DNA of 64,000 bases from Oscillospiraceae bacterium. Its GTDB lineage: Bacteria > Bacillota > Clostridia > Oscillospirales > Oscillospiraceae. Below the pieces are notes generated by a model that saw only the letters and a list, made by a program, of their open reading frames with translations, was not told the origin of the DNA and ran no database searches. A program made the translations under genes and the position numbers. Every line of letters begins with the position of its first letter. Positions within the stretch are counted from its first letter, which is position 1. Positions 8,069 through 15,773 of this stretch are shown in pieces. The stretch is from positions 32,126 to 96,125 of the forward strand of contig JAAWNQ010000005.1 of the NCBI GenBank assembly GCA_022799035.1, read 5' to 3'.

Positions 8069-8760
8069 GACGATAACCAGCTGTCTACAATGGAGCCACT
8101 GAACAGCAGCATCAGGACAACTACGACTGCCAGGCCAATGAGGACGGCTTTCTTCTGCTGCGGGTCAATAAGTTCCCCAAAGGGATAGCCCAACTCGTTG
8201 GAAAGGTCAACTTCGATCATCAGCCAAGCTCCCAACGGGATCCCGGCAAACAGCAAGACCCGTAGCAGGGTAAGGCTCCCATACAGGGCGCAGGCGGATA
8301 ACAGCAATGAACCTATTAAAGTAAGTACAAATGCGGTCAGCGCCATCGCCAAAGCTTTCTCCTTGGCATCCTTCTGGGAAAGATGTTCCTTGCCGCAGTC
8401 CTGACAGATCCATGCAGTCTCGTTCTTTACATCGACTCTGGTGCCAGTCCCACAAAGGCCGCACAGCAATCCGAATGGCCCCATCAGGCATAGCCCGCAA
8501 CAGCCGTTGGTCATGCTGTAGCTTGAGCCTTTGACCTTTGTAACATTTCTTGCCATCGGTTGGCAGTTGGAACTTCCGCAGTAGGGACAGGTGGTATCTG
8601 AATGGACACTCGGTTTAGGAACCGCCGATGGAGGTGATTCTTTTGCCTGTTCGGGGGGAGAAATCACTTTTGTTGGTACAGATTCCCGCAAAGCCACCCC
8701 ACATTTATGGCAAAACTTAGCCGCATCCGGATTTTCTGATTTACAATTTGGGCATCTCAC
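8065..8760 (-). CDS. Zinc-ribbon membrane protein
   Basis: This 231-aa protein opens with a zinc ribbon (CPNC ... CHKCG, residues 3-21). A second Cys-rich region follows at about residues 58-125 (CPYCGSSNC, then CCGLCLMG and CGLCGTGT, then CQDCGKEH). Three hydrophobic segments (about 135-155, 158-180 and 205-225) anchor it in the membrane. It is the first gene of the operon running to 5157. Its 104-bp upstream gap is shared with the divergent XRE regulator, which is therefore a candidate regulator of the operon. The biochemical role is unknown. Confidence 0.8.
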   Translation of the reverse strand: MRCPNCKSENPDAAKFCHKCGVALRESVPTKVISPPEQAKESPPSAVPKPSVHSDTTCPYCGSSNCQPMARNVTKVKGSSYSMTNGCCGLCLMGPFGLLCGLCGTGTRVDVKNETAWICQDCGKEHLSQKDAKEKALAMALTAFVLTLIGSLLLSACALYGSLTLLRVLLFAGIPLGAWLMIEVDLSNELGYPFGELIDPQQKKAVLIGLAVVVVLMLLFSGSIVDSWLSS

Positions 8761-8864
8761 AGATATTGCCCCCTTCTTATAGATAACTATTTTCGGTATC
8801 TTATAACATATTTTACCACATCCTATTTCCGTTTACAATAACGAAAAAGGGGTGTTATAAAATA

Positions 8865-9200
8865 ATGGAGAAAAATCAGCTTGTCGATATTGGCCAGCGG
8901 CTGCGCCAGCGCAGGACCGAGCTGGGCCTGACCCGGGAGAAAATGTCTGAGCTGGCGGACATTGGAACCGGTTATTATGGGCAGTTGGAGGTAGGAACCT
9001 CTCAGATGTCGATTGACACCCTCATTAAACTCTCCCGCTCCATGCACCTGCCTATGGAATACATCCTTTTTGGCGAGGGCTATGAGCCGGGGGATCCATC
9101 CGCTGTTATAGATCTGCTGAGCCGATGCACCCCCAGAGAATTGAAACTGGCAGAGGAAATGCTGAAGCTCTTCCTGATGAAACAGGACAGCACCTTATAA
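8865..9200 (+). CDS. XRE-family HTH transcriptional regulator
   Basis: This 111-aa protein has a Cro/CI-type helix-turn-helix at residues about 8-65 (IGQRLRQRRTELGLTREKMSELADIG), followed by a short helical tail. ATG at 8865 is preceded by AAGGGGTG. It is divergent from the zinc-ribbon operon with a 104-bp shared upstream region, so it plausibly regulates that operon and itself. A strong terminator follows at 9217, so it is monocistronic. Confidence 0.88.
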   Translation: MEKNQLVDIGQRLRQRRTELGLTREKMSELADIGTGYYGQLEVGTSQMSIDTLIKLSRSMHLPMEYILFGEGYEPGDPSAVIDLLSRCTPRELKLAEEMLKLFLMKQDSTL

Positions 9201-9216
9201 TACCGTGAAATAAAAG

Positions 9217-9250
9217 CAGAAAGGTTAGCCACTGGCTAACCTTTCTGTGC
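9217..9250 (+). terminator. Terminator after the XRE regulator gene
   Basis: A perfect 14-bp stem (CAGAAAGGTTAGCC / GGCTAACCTTTCTG) with a 3-nt loop lies 16 bp after the XRE stop. The following T-run is short. Confidence 0.7.
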
Positions 9251-9279
9251 TATAATAGGCTAAAATAGGAGGTGGGGTG

Positions 9280-9705
9280 ATGGATATGAAAACCACCAAC
9301 GAGTTGGTCAACGAGATCAAAGAGACCTCTGATATCCTGGACTATCTGGAGAAAAATAACAGAGAAATGCAGGTGGGCAGCCTGCCAGAGTATTTGAATA
9401 GTTGGCTGGAGAAAAAGGGCCGCTCAAAGGCCGATGTGATTCGGGGATCCAACCTGAACCGGGCCTATGTCTATCAAATCTTTTTGGGTTTGAAGTACCC
9501 CTCCAGAGATAAAATTATTGCTCTGGCCTTCGGCCTGGGATTGGATGCGGATGAAGTGCAGTCCTTACTCAAGCAGGCCGGTTACCGGGAGTTGTACCCC
9601 AGAGACCCCAGGGATGCTCTTCTCCTATACTCCTTCAGCCAAAGGAAAACGATTTTGGAGGCCAACGAACTGCTTTTTGACCATAATATCGAAGTTCTGG
9701 AATAG
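9280..9705 (+). CDS. HTH-containing 141-aa protein, convergent with the kinase
   Basis: This is a small soluble protein with an XRE-like helix-turn-helix near residues 35-95 (LPEYLNSWLEKKGRSKADVIRGSNLN, then RAYVYQIFLG). AGGAGG lies 7 nt before ATG 9280, which is preferred over the GTG at 9277. It is convergent with the Ser/Thr kinase gene across a shared terminator. Similar small HTH proteins occur beside Hanks-type kinases in other Clostridia from memory, so it may be a kinase partner or substrate, but that is inference. Confidence 0.8.
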   Translation: MDMKTTNELVNEIKETSDILDYLEKNNREMQVGSLPEYLNSWLEKKGRSKADVIRGSNLNRAYVYQIFLGLKYPSRDKIIALAFGLGLDADEVQSLLKQAGYRELYPRDPRDALLLYSFSQRKTILEANELLFDHNIEVLE

Positions 9706-9707
9706 TA

Positions 9708-9742
9708 ACTGCCGCCGGTCCGTAATGGATCGGCGGCAGTTT
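9708..9742. terminator. Shared terminator between the HTH and kinase genes
   Basis: The stem ACTGCCGCCG...CGGCGGCAGT is followed by TTTTTTAAAA on the plus strand, between two convergent genes ending at 9705 and 9744. It is mainly a plus-strand terminator. Confidence 0.8.
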
Positions 9743-9743
9743 T

Positions 9744-10898
9744 TTAAAACAGGGGCGTATCAAAGATACTCATTTTATATACAGCTAAGATCGCCGGAGC
9801 GTACATACCCGGCTGGGCATCACATTCTTCTGGGGGGATCTCTTTCCAGGTTCCGTCTGCCCTGACCGCCCAAAGACCTTGAAATTGTCCATAGCTGTAT
9901 CGGCTCCCTGTGTACTCCCACTCGAAAAGCGCAAACAGTGGCCGACCGCTTTCATCTGCGTATCCCGAAAATACCGCAATACTGTCCGGGTATGCTTCTT
10001 TGAGCTGTGCGGCATAGGGCGCACTGTTCCCCTTTACGGGCGTGACAACGCTTTCCGCCGGGTCAGCCTTCTTCAGGGCTTCAATGTCCACCGTGCCAAA
10101 GACATAGTGCCGGTTGGTGAATCCAACCGTGTCAATGACCTCCCGCACCTCATCGCTGTGATAGTAGGCAAAAACGCCCACTCCGATCCAAAAGACCACA
10201 TACAACCCGGCCAGAGCCACCAGCGGCCGCAAAAGCCACCGCCGTACCCGGCCCAGGTAAACGGCCCGCTTGATTTGAGCGGTGGTATCATAACGGTCTT
10301 TAGGGTCCAGTGCGGTACACTTCCGCAAAATTCCTTTCCAGCGACTCCTTCGGGCCAACGGCCCCAACAATTGACGGAAAGTTACACCCAGTGCGTAGAT
10401 ATCCGCTCTCGCATCAGTCTGGGAGAAGCCATACTGCTCCGGGGGCGCATAGCCTCGGGTCCCCAGCAGGCGGGTATCCTTCCAGGCTTCCGGCTTCTCC
10501 TCCCGGGCAGCATCAAAGTCGATGAGTCGCAGGTGTCCGTCTGGGGCCAACATCAGATTGGAGGGCTTGATATCCCGGTGGAGGATGCCCTTGCTGTGGA
10601 GGAAGGACAGCACATCACACAGCTCCAGTAGCAGCCTTGTCAACTGCCGCTCGCTCAGGCTGACCGTTCCAAGGTCAGTCCCTTCGATATATTCCTCCAA
10701 CACAACGGTTCGGTCGCCTTCCCATTCCGCCTTCCATATCCGGGGCAGATAGGGGTGATGCAACTCCCTAAGCTGTTCATAGATGGGGTTCCAGTCCGAC
10801 ATTTCCTTGCAAACAAAGCGCTCTCCACTTTCGGTATCCCGAAGCAAGGTTACTTGATTGCGCTCTGAGGAATGTAAAATTTCTATCGTTTCCAGCAA
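9744..10898 (-). CDS. Hanks-type Ser/Thr protein kinase, membrane-anchored
   Basis: This is a eukaryotic-like Ser/Thr kinase with a cytoplasmic kinase domain, one membrane helix and an extracytoplasmic tail. Visible motifs are the VAIK-equivalent lysine (FVCKEM), HRDIKPSN, the activation segment LIDFDAARE (DFD instead of DFG), GTRGYAPPEQ and DIYALGV. The helix lies near residues 228-250 and an exported domain of about 130 aa follows. The start is uncertain: TTG at 10898 has AGAGGGGGTG about 9 nt upstream, while the ATGs at 10922 and 10973 have no good ribosome site. It lies just downstream of the excisionase-like gene and is probably cotranscribed. No PASTA repeats are present, so it is not PrkC. 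Confidence 0.85.
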   Translation of the reverse strand: MLETIEILHSSERNQVTLLRDTESGERFVCKEMSDWNPIYEQLRELHHPYLPRIWKAEWEGDRTVVLEEYIEGTDLGTVSLSERQLTRLLLELCDVLSFLHSKGILHRDIKPSNLMLAPDGHLRLIDFDAAREEKPEAWKDTRLLGTRGYAPPEQYGFSQTDARADIYALGVTFRQLLGPLARRSRWKGILRKCTALDPKDRYDTTAQIKRAVYLGRVRRWLLRPLVALAGLYVVFWIGVGVFAYYHSDEVREVIDTVGFTNRHYVFGTVDIEALKKADPAESVVTPVKGNSAPYAAQLKEAYPDSIAVFSGYADESGRPLFALFEWEYTGSRYSYGQFQGLWAVRADGTWKEIPPEECDAQPGMYAPAILAVYKMSIFDTPLF

Positions 10899-10977
10899 GA
10901 CGGTCACCCCCTCTGCGCCCATTCTACCACACTTGCCGTCCAGAAAAAAGAGCGGAGGGTATCCGCTCGCCATTATT

Positions 10978-11178
10978 TTAGATTTGTGGTTTCCACCCCA
11001 TAAGATCTGTCCGTTTCACCCTCCACTGTTTCCCAATCCGGAAGGCGGGGATTTTTCCTTCACTGGCAAGGACGTAGAATTGATTGCGACCGATAGCCAG
11101 CTCCTCCATGACCTCTTTTGGTGTCATAAACTCATATTCTCGCTGCTCCTCTTGTTCATCCTCGTTATAGGAATACAT
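10978..11178 (-). CDS. Excisionase-family (HTH_17/MerR-like) DNA-binding protein
   Basis: This 66-aa protein carries a winged-helix excisionase-type fold (MTPKEVMEELAIGRNQFYVLAS, then GKIPAFRIGKQWRVKRTDL), the standard 'read motif, set wing' pattern of Xis/HTH_17 proteins. AAAGGAGTG precedes its ATG. In an element with a large serine recombinase it could act as the recombination directionality factor. However, it sits 10 kb from the recombinase and next to a kinase, so a purely regulatory role is equally possible. Confidence 0.8.
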   Translation of the reverse strand: MYSYNEDEQEEQREYEFMTPKEVMEELAIGRNQFYVLASEGKIPAFRIGKQWRVKRTDLMGWKPQI

Positions 11179-11291
11179 AGAAACACTCCTTTCCGGGTCT
11201 AATTAACCCTTACTAAAGTGTTTTGAGCTGGATAACAACTAAATAATAAAGTCAACGCATATACAAAAATTATCTCAAAGGAGGGGTTGAA

Positions 11292-11432
11292 ATGAAGAAT
11301 CAGCCTTTCAAAATCAATTATCTGGATTTCCTGATCCCTATGGGTTACGCACCTGGGCGTCAGACTGGAAGCAAAAAGTCAGATGCTTTGCCGGTAAAGG
11401 ATAAGCTGGCAAAGGAAAAGAACCATAAATAA
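11292..11432 (+). CDS. 46-aa basic protein of unknown function
   Basis: This ORF is too short for the supplied track. ATG 11292 follows AAAGGAGG by 7 nt and the frame ends at TAA 11430-11432. The peptide (MKNQPFKINYLDFLIP...KEKNHK) is basic and soluble, with no recognised domain. A terminator follows directly, which supports a genuine single-gene transcript. Confidence 0.6.
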   Translation: MKNQPFKINYLDFLIPMGYAPGRQTGSKKSDALPVKDKLAKEKNHK

Positions 11433-11445
11433 ATCTTATGTACAG

Positions 11446-11483
11446 GAAGGGATACAGCAACACGCTGTGTCCCTTCTCTTTTA
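11446..11483 (+). terminator. Terminator after the 46-aa gene
   Basis: The stem GAAGGGATACAGC / GCTGTGTCCCTTC (one G-U pair) with a 5-nt loop is followed by TCTTTTAT. Confidence 0.75.
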
Positions 11484-11559
11484 TGTTTTGCGGCATTTCC
11501 CTATTGCTCCCGCTATGCGTTGGTTTGTCCCGGCAGAGGTGTGTATTATTTCCATGGAA

Positions 11560-11608
11560 GCGCTCAGCCCCGTCATTGTAGGCGAATACGGGACTGAGTG
11601 CCTTTTTA
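11560..11608 (+). terminator. Terminator-like hairpin upstream of the small-ORF operon (possible attenuator)
   Basis: The stem GCGCTCAGCCCCGT / ACGGGACTGAGTGC with a 14-nt loop is followed by CTTTTTAT. It lies 40 bp before the ribosome site of the first small ORF and after a previous terminator. It could therefore attenuate a transcript that begins at about 11490-11550, or simply insulate the operon. Confidence 0.5.
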
Positions 11609-11646
11609 TATTCTCTGAAAATCAGTCAAACGGGAGGTGAAATGTT

Positions 11647-11736
11647 ATGTTGGAGGCGGTTTTGTTCGCAATTCGAGCCCGAATCAGTTATGCAATTGCC
11701 CAGTTCCTCAATCACGAATGGAAGGAGATGACCTGA
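11647..11736 (+). CDS. 29-aa small ORF
   Basis: ATG 11647 (MLEAVLFAIRARISYAIAQF...) follows GGGAGGTG by 8 nt and ends at TGA 11734-11736, immediately before the ATG of the next small ORF. The peptide is amphipathic or hydrophobic. Very short ORFs with good ribosome sites in this position are common in Clostridia mobile elements, but coding status is not proven. Confidence 0.45.
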   Translation: MLEAVLFAIRARISYAIAQFLNHEWKEMT

Positions 11737-11883
11737 ATGTTTATCCGAACGCACCGCAAAATGCTCAATACCCTGTTAGCCGCCATCGTTGCCGCAGCTG
11801 CGGCCTTTCTCTGCTCTGCCATCGACTCTCTGACCGAGGAGGATCATCATGGAACCAATGATTACCCGGCTGATGAATTCTGA
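11737..11883 (+). CDS. 48-aa small membrane peptide
   Basis: ATG 11737 begins directly after the previous stop codon, with AAGGAG upstream. The peptide has a basic N-terminus (MFIRTHRKM) and an alanine-rich hydrophobic helix (LNTLLAAIVAAAAAFLCSAI), then an acidic tail. It overlaps the next gene by 35 bp in another frame. A single-pass small membrane protein is the best description. Confidence 0.5.
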   Translation: MFIRTHRKMLNTLLAAIVAAAAAFLCSAIDSLTEEDHHGTNDYPADEF

Positions 11884-12109
11884 GTTTCCCTATGGTGACC
11901 CGGAGTTTACCGAGCTTCAGAGAGAAGCGGATGCCATTCAGAAGCAGCTGGAGCCTACTCTTGGCCCCAAAGAAAATGAACTTGTCCAGCAGTTGGCAGA
12001 TATCCCCATCCGGCAGTTCGGCCCGGTGACCCGGGATGCCTTTATGGAGGGCTTCTGTGCCGCCTACACTCTGCTGGAGGAGATCAGATTCCACCAGGAA
12101 GGGAGCTGA
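11849..12109 (+). CDS. 86-aa DUF6809-like protein
   Basis: A small acidic protein whose layout (short N-terminus, 'P-EF-EL--E---I---L', then a helix ending A--EGF--AYTLL-E) resembles the DUF6809 small proteins common in gut Firmicutes and their elements. ATG 11849 is preceded by GAGGAGG. Cotranscribed with its neighbours. Function unknown. Confidence 0.7.
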   Translation: MEPMITRLMNSEFPYGDPEFTELQREADAIQKQLEPTLGPKENELVQQLADIPIRQFGPVTRDAFMEGFCAAYTLLEEIRFHQEGS

Positions 12110-12118
12110 ATATTTCCC

Positions 12119-12340
12119 ATGAGTAAGATTGAGATTCAAGGCGACCGCCGAAAGGCCCAGCGTTTCGGTGAGTGGCTGGTCATCTGGGAAGTCTACAAGT
12201 GGGACATCACCGAAGAAAATGAGGATGTCAAGGAGTGCGTTGCCCGGTTCTACGATGCCAGGGAAGCCATGGCATGGACTATCGCTACCTTTGGCGTTGT
12301 GGAAACCAGCGTGGAGGCCAGCATGACCAAAGCATTCTAA
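12119..12340 (+). CDS. 73-aa hypothetical protein
   Basis: A short soluble alpha/beta-looking protein (MSKIEIQGDRRKAQRFGEW...). It begins 9 bp after the previous stop and is followed 29 bp later by the DUF932 gene. AGGGAGC precedes the start. No family recognised. Tight spacing supports it as part of the replication/recombination operon. Confidence 0.65.
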   Translation: MSKIEIQGDRRKAQRFGEWLVIWEVYKWDITEENEDVKECVARFYDAREAMAWTIATFGVVETSVEASMTKAF

Positions 12341-12369
12341 AAATTATCAAATCAAGGAGGAAATCTATT

Positions 12370-13305
12370 ATGTCCGCCAATGTTGAAACCATGTTCTATG
12401 CCCGGGAAGCCCCCTGGCACGGTTTGGGGGTTCGGGTAGAGGATGCCCTCAGCTCCAAGGAGGCGCTGGAAAAGTCCGGCCTGAACTGGAGAGTCCTTCA
12501 AAAACCTATTACGACCAGCCCCTTTGGGTCGCCCATTCCCGGCTATAAGGCAAATGTCCGGGATACCGACAGCAAGGTTTTGGGCATCGTCACTGACCGC
12601 TATCAGGTGGTCCAGAATGAGGAGGCCTTTGCCTTCACTGACGCTTTGCTGGGTGAGGGGGTCAAGTATGAGACTGCCGGCAGCCTTGCCGGAGGAAAGC
12701 GTATCTGGATCCTGGCAAAGCTACCCGAAAAGTACATTATGAGCGGCGACGCCATCAGTCCCTACATGGTCGTTACCAGCTCCCATGATGGCAATGGCTC
12801 CATCAAGGTAGCCATGACACCCATTCGGGTGGTCTGTCAGAACACCCTCAATCTGGCTCTGTCCACAGCAAAAAGAAGCTGGGCCACGGTCCATGTGGGG
12901 GATCTGGCCGCCAAGATGGATGAAGCCCACAACACCCTGCTGCTGGCCGAGCAGTACATGAACAAGCTGGGCGGTGAATTCAACAGGCTTTCCAAAATCA
13001 AGCTCTCCGACCAGACAGTGCTGGACTTTATTGATCTGCTCCTACCTATGGAGAACGAGGAAAGCAGTATTCACCGTAATAATGTGCGCCGCTCCAGGGA
13101 AGACATGAAGAGCCGCTACTTTGACGCTCCGGATCTGAAAGGGCTGGACAAGAATGGATACCGCTTTATCAACGCCGTGTCCGACTTTGCCACCCATGCC
13201 CAGCCTGCCCGCACCACGGCCAACTATAAGGAGAATGTCTTTGCCAAAACTTTGGACGGACACCCCTTGATTGACAAGGCTCATGAGCTGATTCTGGCAG
13301 CATAA
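12370..13305 (+). CDS. DUF932 protein
   Basis: This 311-aa protein belongs to the DUF932 (phage/plasmid-like, TIGR03299) family. The N-terminal METMFYAREAPWHGLG and the internal TDRYQVVQNEEAFAF and TPIRVVCQNTLN stretches are family hallmarks. The start was set to ATG 12370, 7-8 nt after AAGGAGGAA; the ORF-track start lies in the preceding gene's region. The family is widespread in phages, plasmids and integrative elements near recombination genes, but its biochemical activity is not established. It is directly followed by YqaJ. Confidence 0.88.
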   Translation: MSANVETMFYAREAPWHGLGVRVEDALSSKEALEKSGLNWRVLQKPITTSPFGSPIPGYKANVRDTDSKVLGIVTDRYQVVQNEEAFAFTDALLGEGVKYETAGSLAGGKRIWILAKLPEKYIMSGDAISPYMVVTSSHDGNGSIKVAMTPIRVVCQNTLNLALSTAKRSWATVHVGDLAAKMDEAHNTLLLAEQYMNKLGGEFNRLSKIKLSDQTVLDFIDLLLPMENEESSIHRNNVRRSREDMKSRYFDAPDLKGLDKNGYRFINAVSDFATHAQPARTTANYKENVFAKTLDGHPLIDKAHELILAA

Positions 13306-13317
13306 AGGAGGGGCATC

Positions 13318-14259
13318 ATGGCAAATGTCCTTGTGTCCACCGAAAACTTGCCCTACGCCGACTGGCTGGAATGGCGAAAGAAAGGCATCGGCGGAAGTGA
13401 CGCCTCGGTGGTTTGCGGCATCAACCGCTACAAGTCCCCGGTGGAACTGTGGATGGAGAAGACCGACCAGCTCCAGCCCCAGGAAGCCGGGGAATCTGCT
13501 TATTGGGGAACGATCCTGGAAGCTGTTGTCCGGGAGGAGTTCACCAAGCGCACAGGCTTAGAGGTTTGTCTGGTAAAACAGCTCCTCCAGAGTGAGGAAC
13601 ACCCCTTCATGTTGGCCAATCTGGACGGTGTTTGCGACCACCCGGACTATGGCACCTGTATCTTCGAGGCCAAAACCGCTACCGCCTATAAAGCAGGGGA
13701 ATGGGAAGATTCCATCCCGGACGAGTACTACCTTCAGATCCAACACTACATGGCCGTGACGGGTTATCAGGGGGCCTATATCGCCGTTCTCATTGGGGGC
13801 AACACCTTCAAGTGGAGGTTCGTGGAACGGGATGAGGAATTGATCGCTACCCTTATCCGGTTGGAAGCCGACTTCTGGCATCATGTGGAGGATCTGACCC
13901 CACCGCCCCTGGACGGCTCCGATGCCTCGGCGAAATTCCTTGCCGAGCAGTTCCCCACCAGTGTCCCACAGAGCCATATTGATCTACCAGCCAATGCCGC
14001 CGATCTGTTCCGACAGTATGATGCTGCCTGTGAACAGTTGGAGACCGCCACCGAGCAAAAGCAGCAGGTGGAAAACCTGTTGAAGCAAATGATGGGAGAC
14101 AATGAGGTGGGCGTTGCCGGAGAGCGGATCATCACCTGGAAGAGTGTGACCCAAGAGCGGTTGGATACCAAAACTCTGAAAAGTGAACACCCTACCCTAT
14201 ACCAGAAATACGCCAACAAAACATCGTACCGCCGCTTCTCCATTAAGGTGGCGGGATAA
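13318..14259 (+). CDS. YqaJ-type viral recombinase (lambda-exonuclease family)
   Basis: This 313-aa nuclease is of the PD-(D/E)XK YqaJ family, which provides 5'-3' resection for single-strand annealing recombination. The N-terminus has the family signature WRKKGIGGSDA near residues 19-30. The active-site region is visible as LANLDGVCD (aspartate) with IFEAKTA (E-x-K), followed by YYLQIQHYMAVTG. A coiled-coil stretch lies near residues 235-265. It starts 12 bp after DUF932 with GGAGGGG. The following gene could be its ssDNA-annealing partner. Confidence 0.9.
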   Translation: MANVLVSTENLPYADWLEWRKKGIGGSDASVVCGINRYKSPVELWMEKTDQLQPQEAGESAYWGTILEAVVREEFTKRTGLEVCLVKQLLQSEEHPFMLANLDGVCDHPDYGTCIFEAKTATAYKAGEWEDSIPDEYYLQIQHYMAVTGYQGAYIAVLIGGNTFKWRFVERDEELIATLIRLEADFWHHVEDLTPPPLDGSDASAKFLAEQFPTSVPQSHIDLPANAADLFRQYDAACEQLETATEQKQQVENLLKQMMGDNEVGVAGERIITWKSVTQERLDTKTLKSEHPTLYQKYANKTSYRRFSIKVAG

Positions 14260-14271
14260 GGAGGTCAAAAC

Positions 14272-15039
14272 ATGAACACCGCAGCGCTGAAAACCAAGCT
14301 GGATACCAAAGCCCAGGCTATCGCTGAATCCGTGGAGGAAGAGACTGCCGCTGCCCTTGCCCCAGTTGATTCCAATTACCTGGCTCTGTCCGGTAATGCC
14401 ATTGACATCATCCGGGCCAACCTGAAAAGCCAGCCTCTGACCATGCAATTCTTCGATGTGGTCAAGTCCCCCTCTGGAGGATCCACCGTATTCTCTGTTC
14501 CTGGCCTGGCTGGGGATGAGGCTGAGAAGGAGCTGACGGGCATTATTCTGGACTACACCACCCCTCGGGCCTACTGGGATACTCCTGACCCAGTGGAGGG
14601 TACGCCCCCGGTGTGCTACAGCCCGGACAGTCTTATTTCCGCTGATGGAAAGGCCTGCGCCCACTGCCCCTATAACACCTTTGGCTCCAAGGATGGGGAA
14701 AGTAACGCCAAGGCTTGCAAGGAGTCTGTAGCTCTGTTCCTGCTCAGGCCGGATAACATCATGCCCATCATCGTTCGGGTACCTGTGACAAGCAAACTGA
14801 TCTTCCAACGGTACATGGCCCGGCTGATCGGCAAGATGATGCCCCTGTCTGGGGTGGTGACCAGAATCACTTTGGAAAAGGCCACCAGTAAGGGAGGCAA
14901 GCCCTACGCCCTGTATCACTTCGAGGCGGTCAGTGCCCTCAGCCCAGAAGAAGCTGCCAAGGCCAGAGAGTATGCCGGCCAGTTCATGGACATTATGGCT
15001 GCGGCCGAGCTGGAGCCAGAGTTGTCCGCTGCAAGCTAA
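14272..15039 (+). CDS. Unknown 255-aa protein with Cys cluster, next to YqaJ
   Basis: I do not recognise a named family. The middle carries a Cys cluster (CYSPDS...ACAHCPYNTFGS...AKACKESV, residues about 107-147) that could bind zinc. The C-terminal half has a beta-rich segment with conserved-looking charged residues. It starts 12 bp after yqaJ with AAGGAGG, so it is cotranscribed. In phages the gene after a YqaJ exonuclease often encodes an ssDNA-annealing or binding protein. By position this is the candidate, but it does not look like RecT or Bet. Confidence 0.7.
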   Translation: MNTAALKTKLDTKAQAIAESVEEETAAALAPVDSNYLALSGNAIDIIRANLKSQPLTMQFFDVVKSPSGGSTVFSVPGLAGDEAEKELTGIILDYTTPRAYWDTPDPVEGTPPVCYSPDSLISADGKACAHCPYNTFGSKDGESNAKACKESVALFLLRPDNIMPIIVRVPVTSKLIFQRYMARLIGKMMPLSGVVTRITLEKATSKGGKPYALYHFEAVSALSPEEAAKAREYAGQFMDIMAAAELEPELSAAS

Positions 15040-15045
15040 AGTAAT

Positions 15046-15079
15046 CCCGGTGCCTCCCTCTTTTGGGGGAGACACCGGG
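15046..15079 (+). terminator. Hairpin between the 255-aa gene and the LPD28-like gene
   Basis: The stem CCCGGTGCCTCCC / GGGGGAGACACCGGG has one mismatch and a short T-rich loop. It is not followed by a clear T-run, so it may be an mRNA processing or stability hairpin rather than a terminator. Confidence 0.4.
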
Positions 15080-15103
15080 CTAATTATAAGAAGGAGTGAA
15101 ATC

Positions 15104-15394
15104 ATGACACCGATTCCCTATGAATCAAAACATATGGTCCCTGTAATCCTGACTGCCGAGGATGGCACAGAATACTGTGGGGAGTATGTGGATATGCGGA
15201 TCGACCGTAAGACCATCCCGGAGGGTAAATATGCCTATTCCTGCCGCCATGATGATAGTGGAGACTGGGTCACCCCTGCAACCATTGAAAGATGGGCCTG
15301 GGTCAACTTCGCCGGAACCTTCGTTACCGAAACCCCTATTGACCTTTCTGACAAGAGACCCTTCATCTCGCTGAAGGAATGTTGCTTTGTGTGA
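15104..15394 (+). CDS. LPD28-like small protein
   Basis: This 96-aa protein has the pattern 'LTAEDGTEYCGEYVDMRIDRKTIPEG-YAYSCRHDDSGD--TPATIE--VWVNFAGT', which resembles the LPD28 large-polyvalent-protein-associated domain found in phages and conjugative elements. Start ATG 15104, 8 nt after AAGGAGTG (the ORF track starts too early). Its specific role is unknown. It is followed by a strong terminator that ends the DUF932-YqaJ operon. Confidence 0.72.
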   Translation: MTPIPYESKHMVPVILTAEDGTEYCGEYVDMRIDRKTIPEGKYAYSCRHDDSGDWVTPATIERWAWVNFAGTFVTETPIDLSDKRPFISLKECCFV

Positions 15395-15455
15395 AAGGCG
15401 GGCCGACTGGATACCATTTGAAAGAGAGGTGTCGACTTTTGCACCATTAGTACAA

Positions 15456-15498
15456 AAAACAAAAAGGAACGGTTAAACACAGTTCCTTTTTGTTTTGC
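15456..15498 (+). terminator. Strong terminator ending the recombination operon
   Basis: A perfect 15-bp stem (AAAACAAAAAGGAAC / GTTCCTTTTTGTTTT) with an 11-nt loop. The A/T-rich flanks make it bidirectional. Confidence 0.85.
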
Positions 15499-15519
15499 AA
15501 ATTTTAATTGATTTCCCAC

Positions 15520-15773
15520 TTTGTTCGTGCTATATTGCGGACAAGAGAGTGTGTATGAAAACCTGCCGTACCAGAATGGCCGATGCAACCTCGTAGCGCA
15601 AGCTGACTGGAGGGAAAGAAAGCCGTCCTCATTGAAGAGCAGGTTGGAGTGGGGGTGATAAGGTTTTCCTTTTTTCTCATGGCCCTTACTGGGGAGAGGG
15701 GTTACACCTGCCACCGGAAGGATGAGGGACATAGGGTGCCGGGGAGACACCTGAAGAATTGGAGGAGGAGATT
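15520..15773 (+). other. About 250-bp noncoding, structure-prone leader of the 396-aa orphan gene
   Basis: No ORF is supported here. A weak promoter-like TTGTTC...TATATT lies near 15520-15535. Complementary blocks suggest folding: GAAAACCT (near 15556) with AGGTTTTC (near 15660), or AACCTGC with GCAGGTT (near 15640), plus local G-rich/C-rich pairing around 15690-15750. The region ends in the GGAGGAGG ribosome site of the next gene. It could be a structured 5' leader or a separate small RNA. Confidence 0.4.

Noticed and set aside
8832-8861. TTTACA...TATAAA promoter in front of the XRE gene
   Set aside because: The -10 would lie only 3 nt before the ATG, so it cannot serve the chosen start.
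14197-15105. 302-aa minus-strand ORF
   Set aside because: Shadow of the YqaJ/255-aa genes; low-complexity sequence with no ribosome site.
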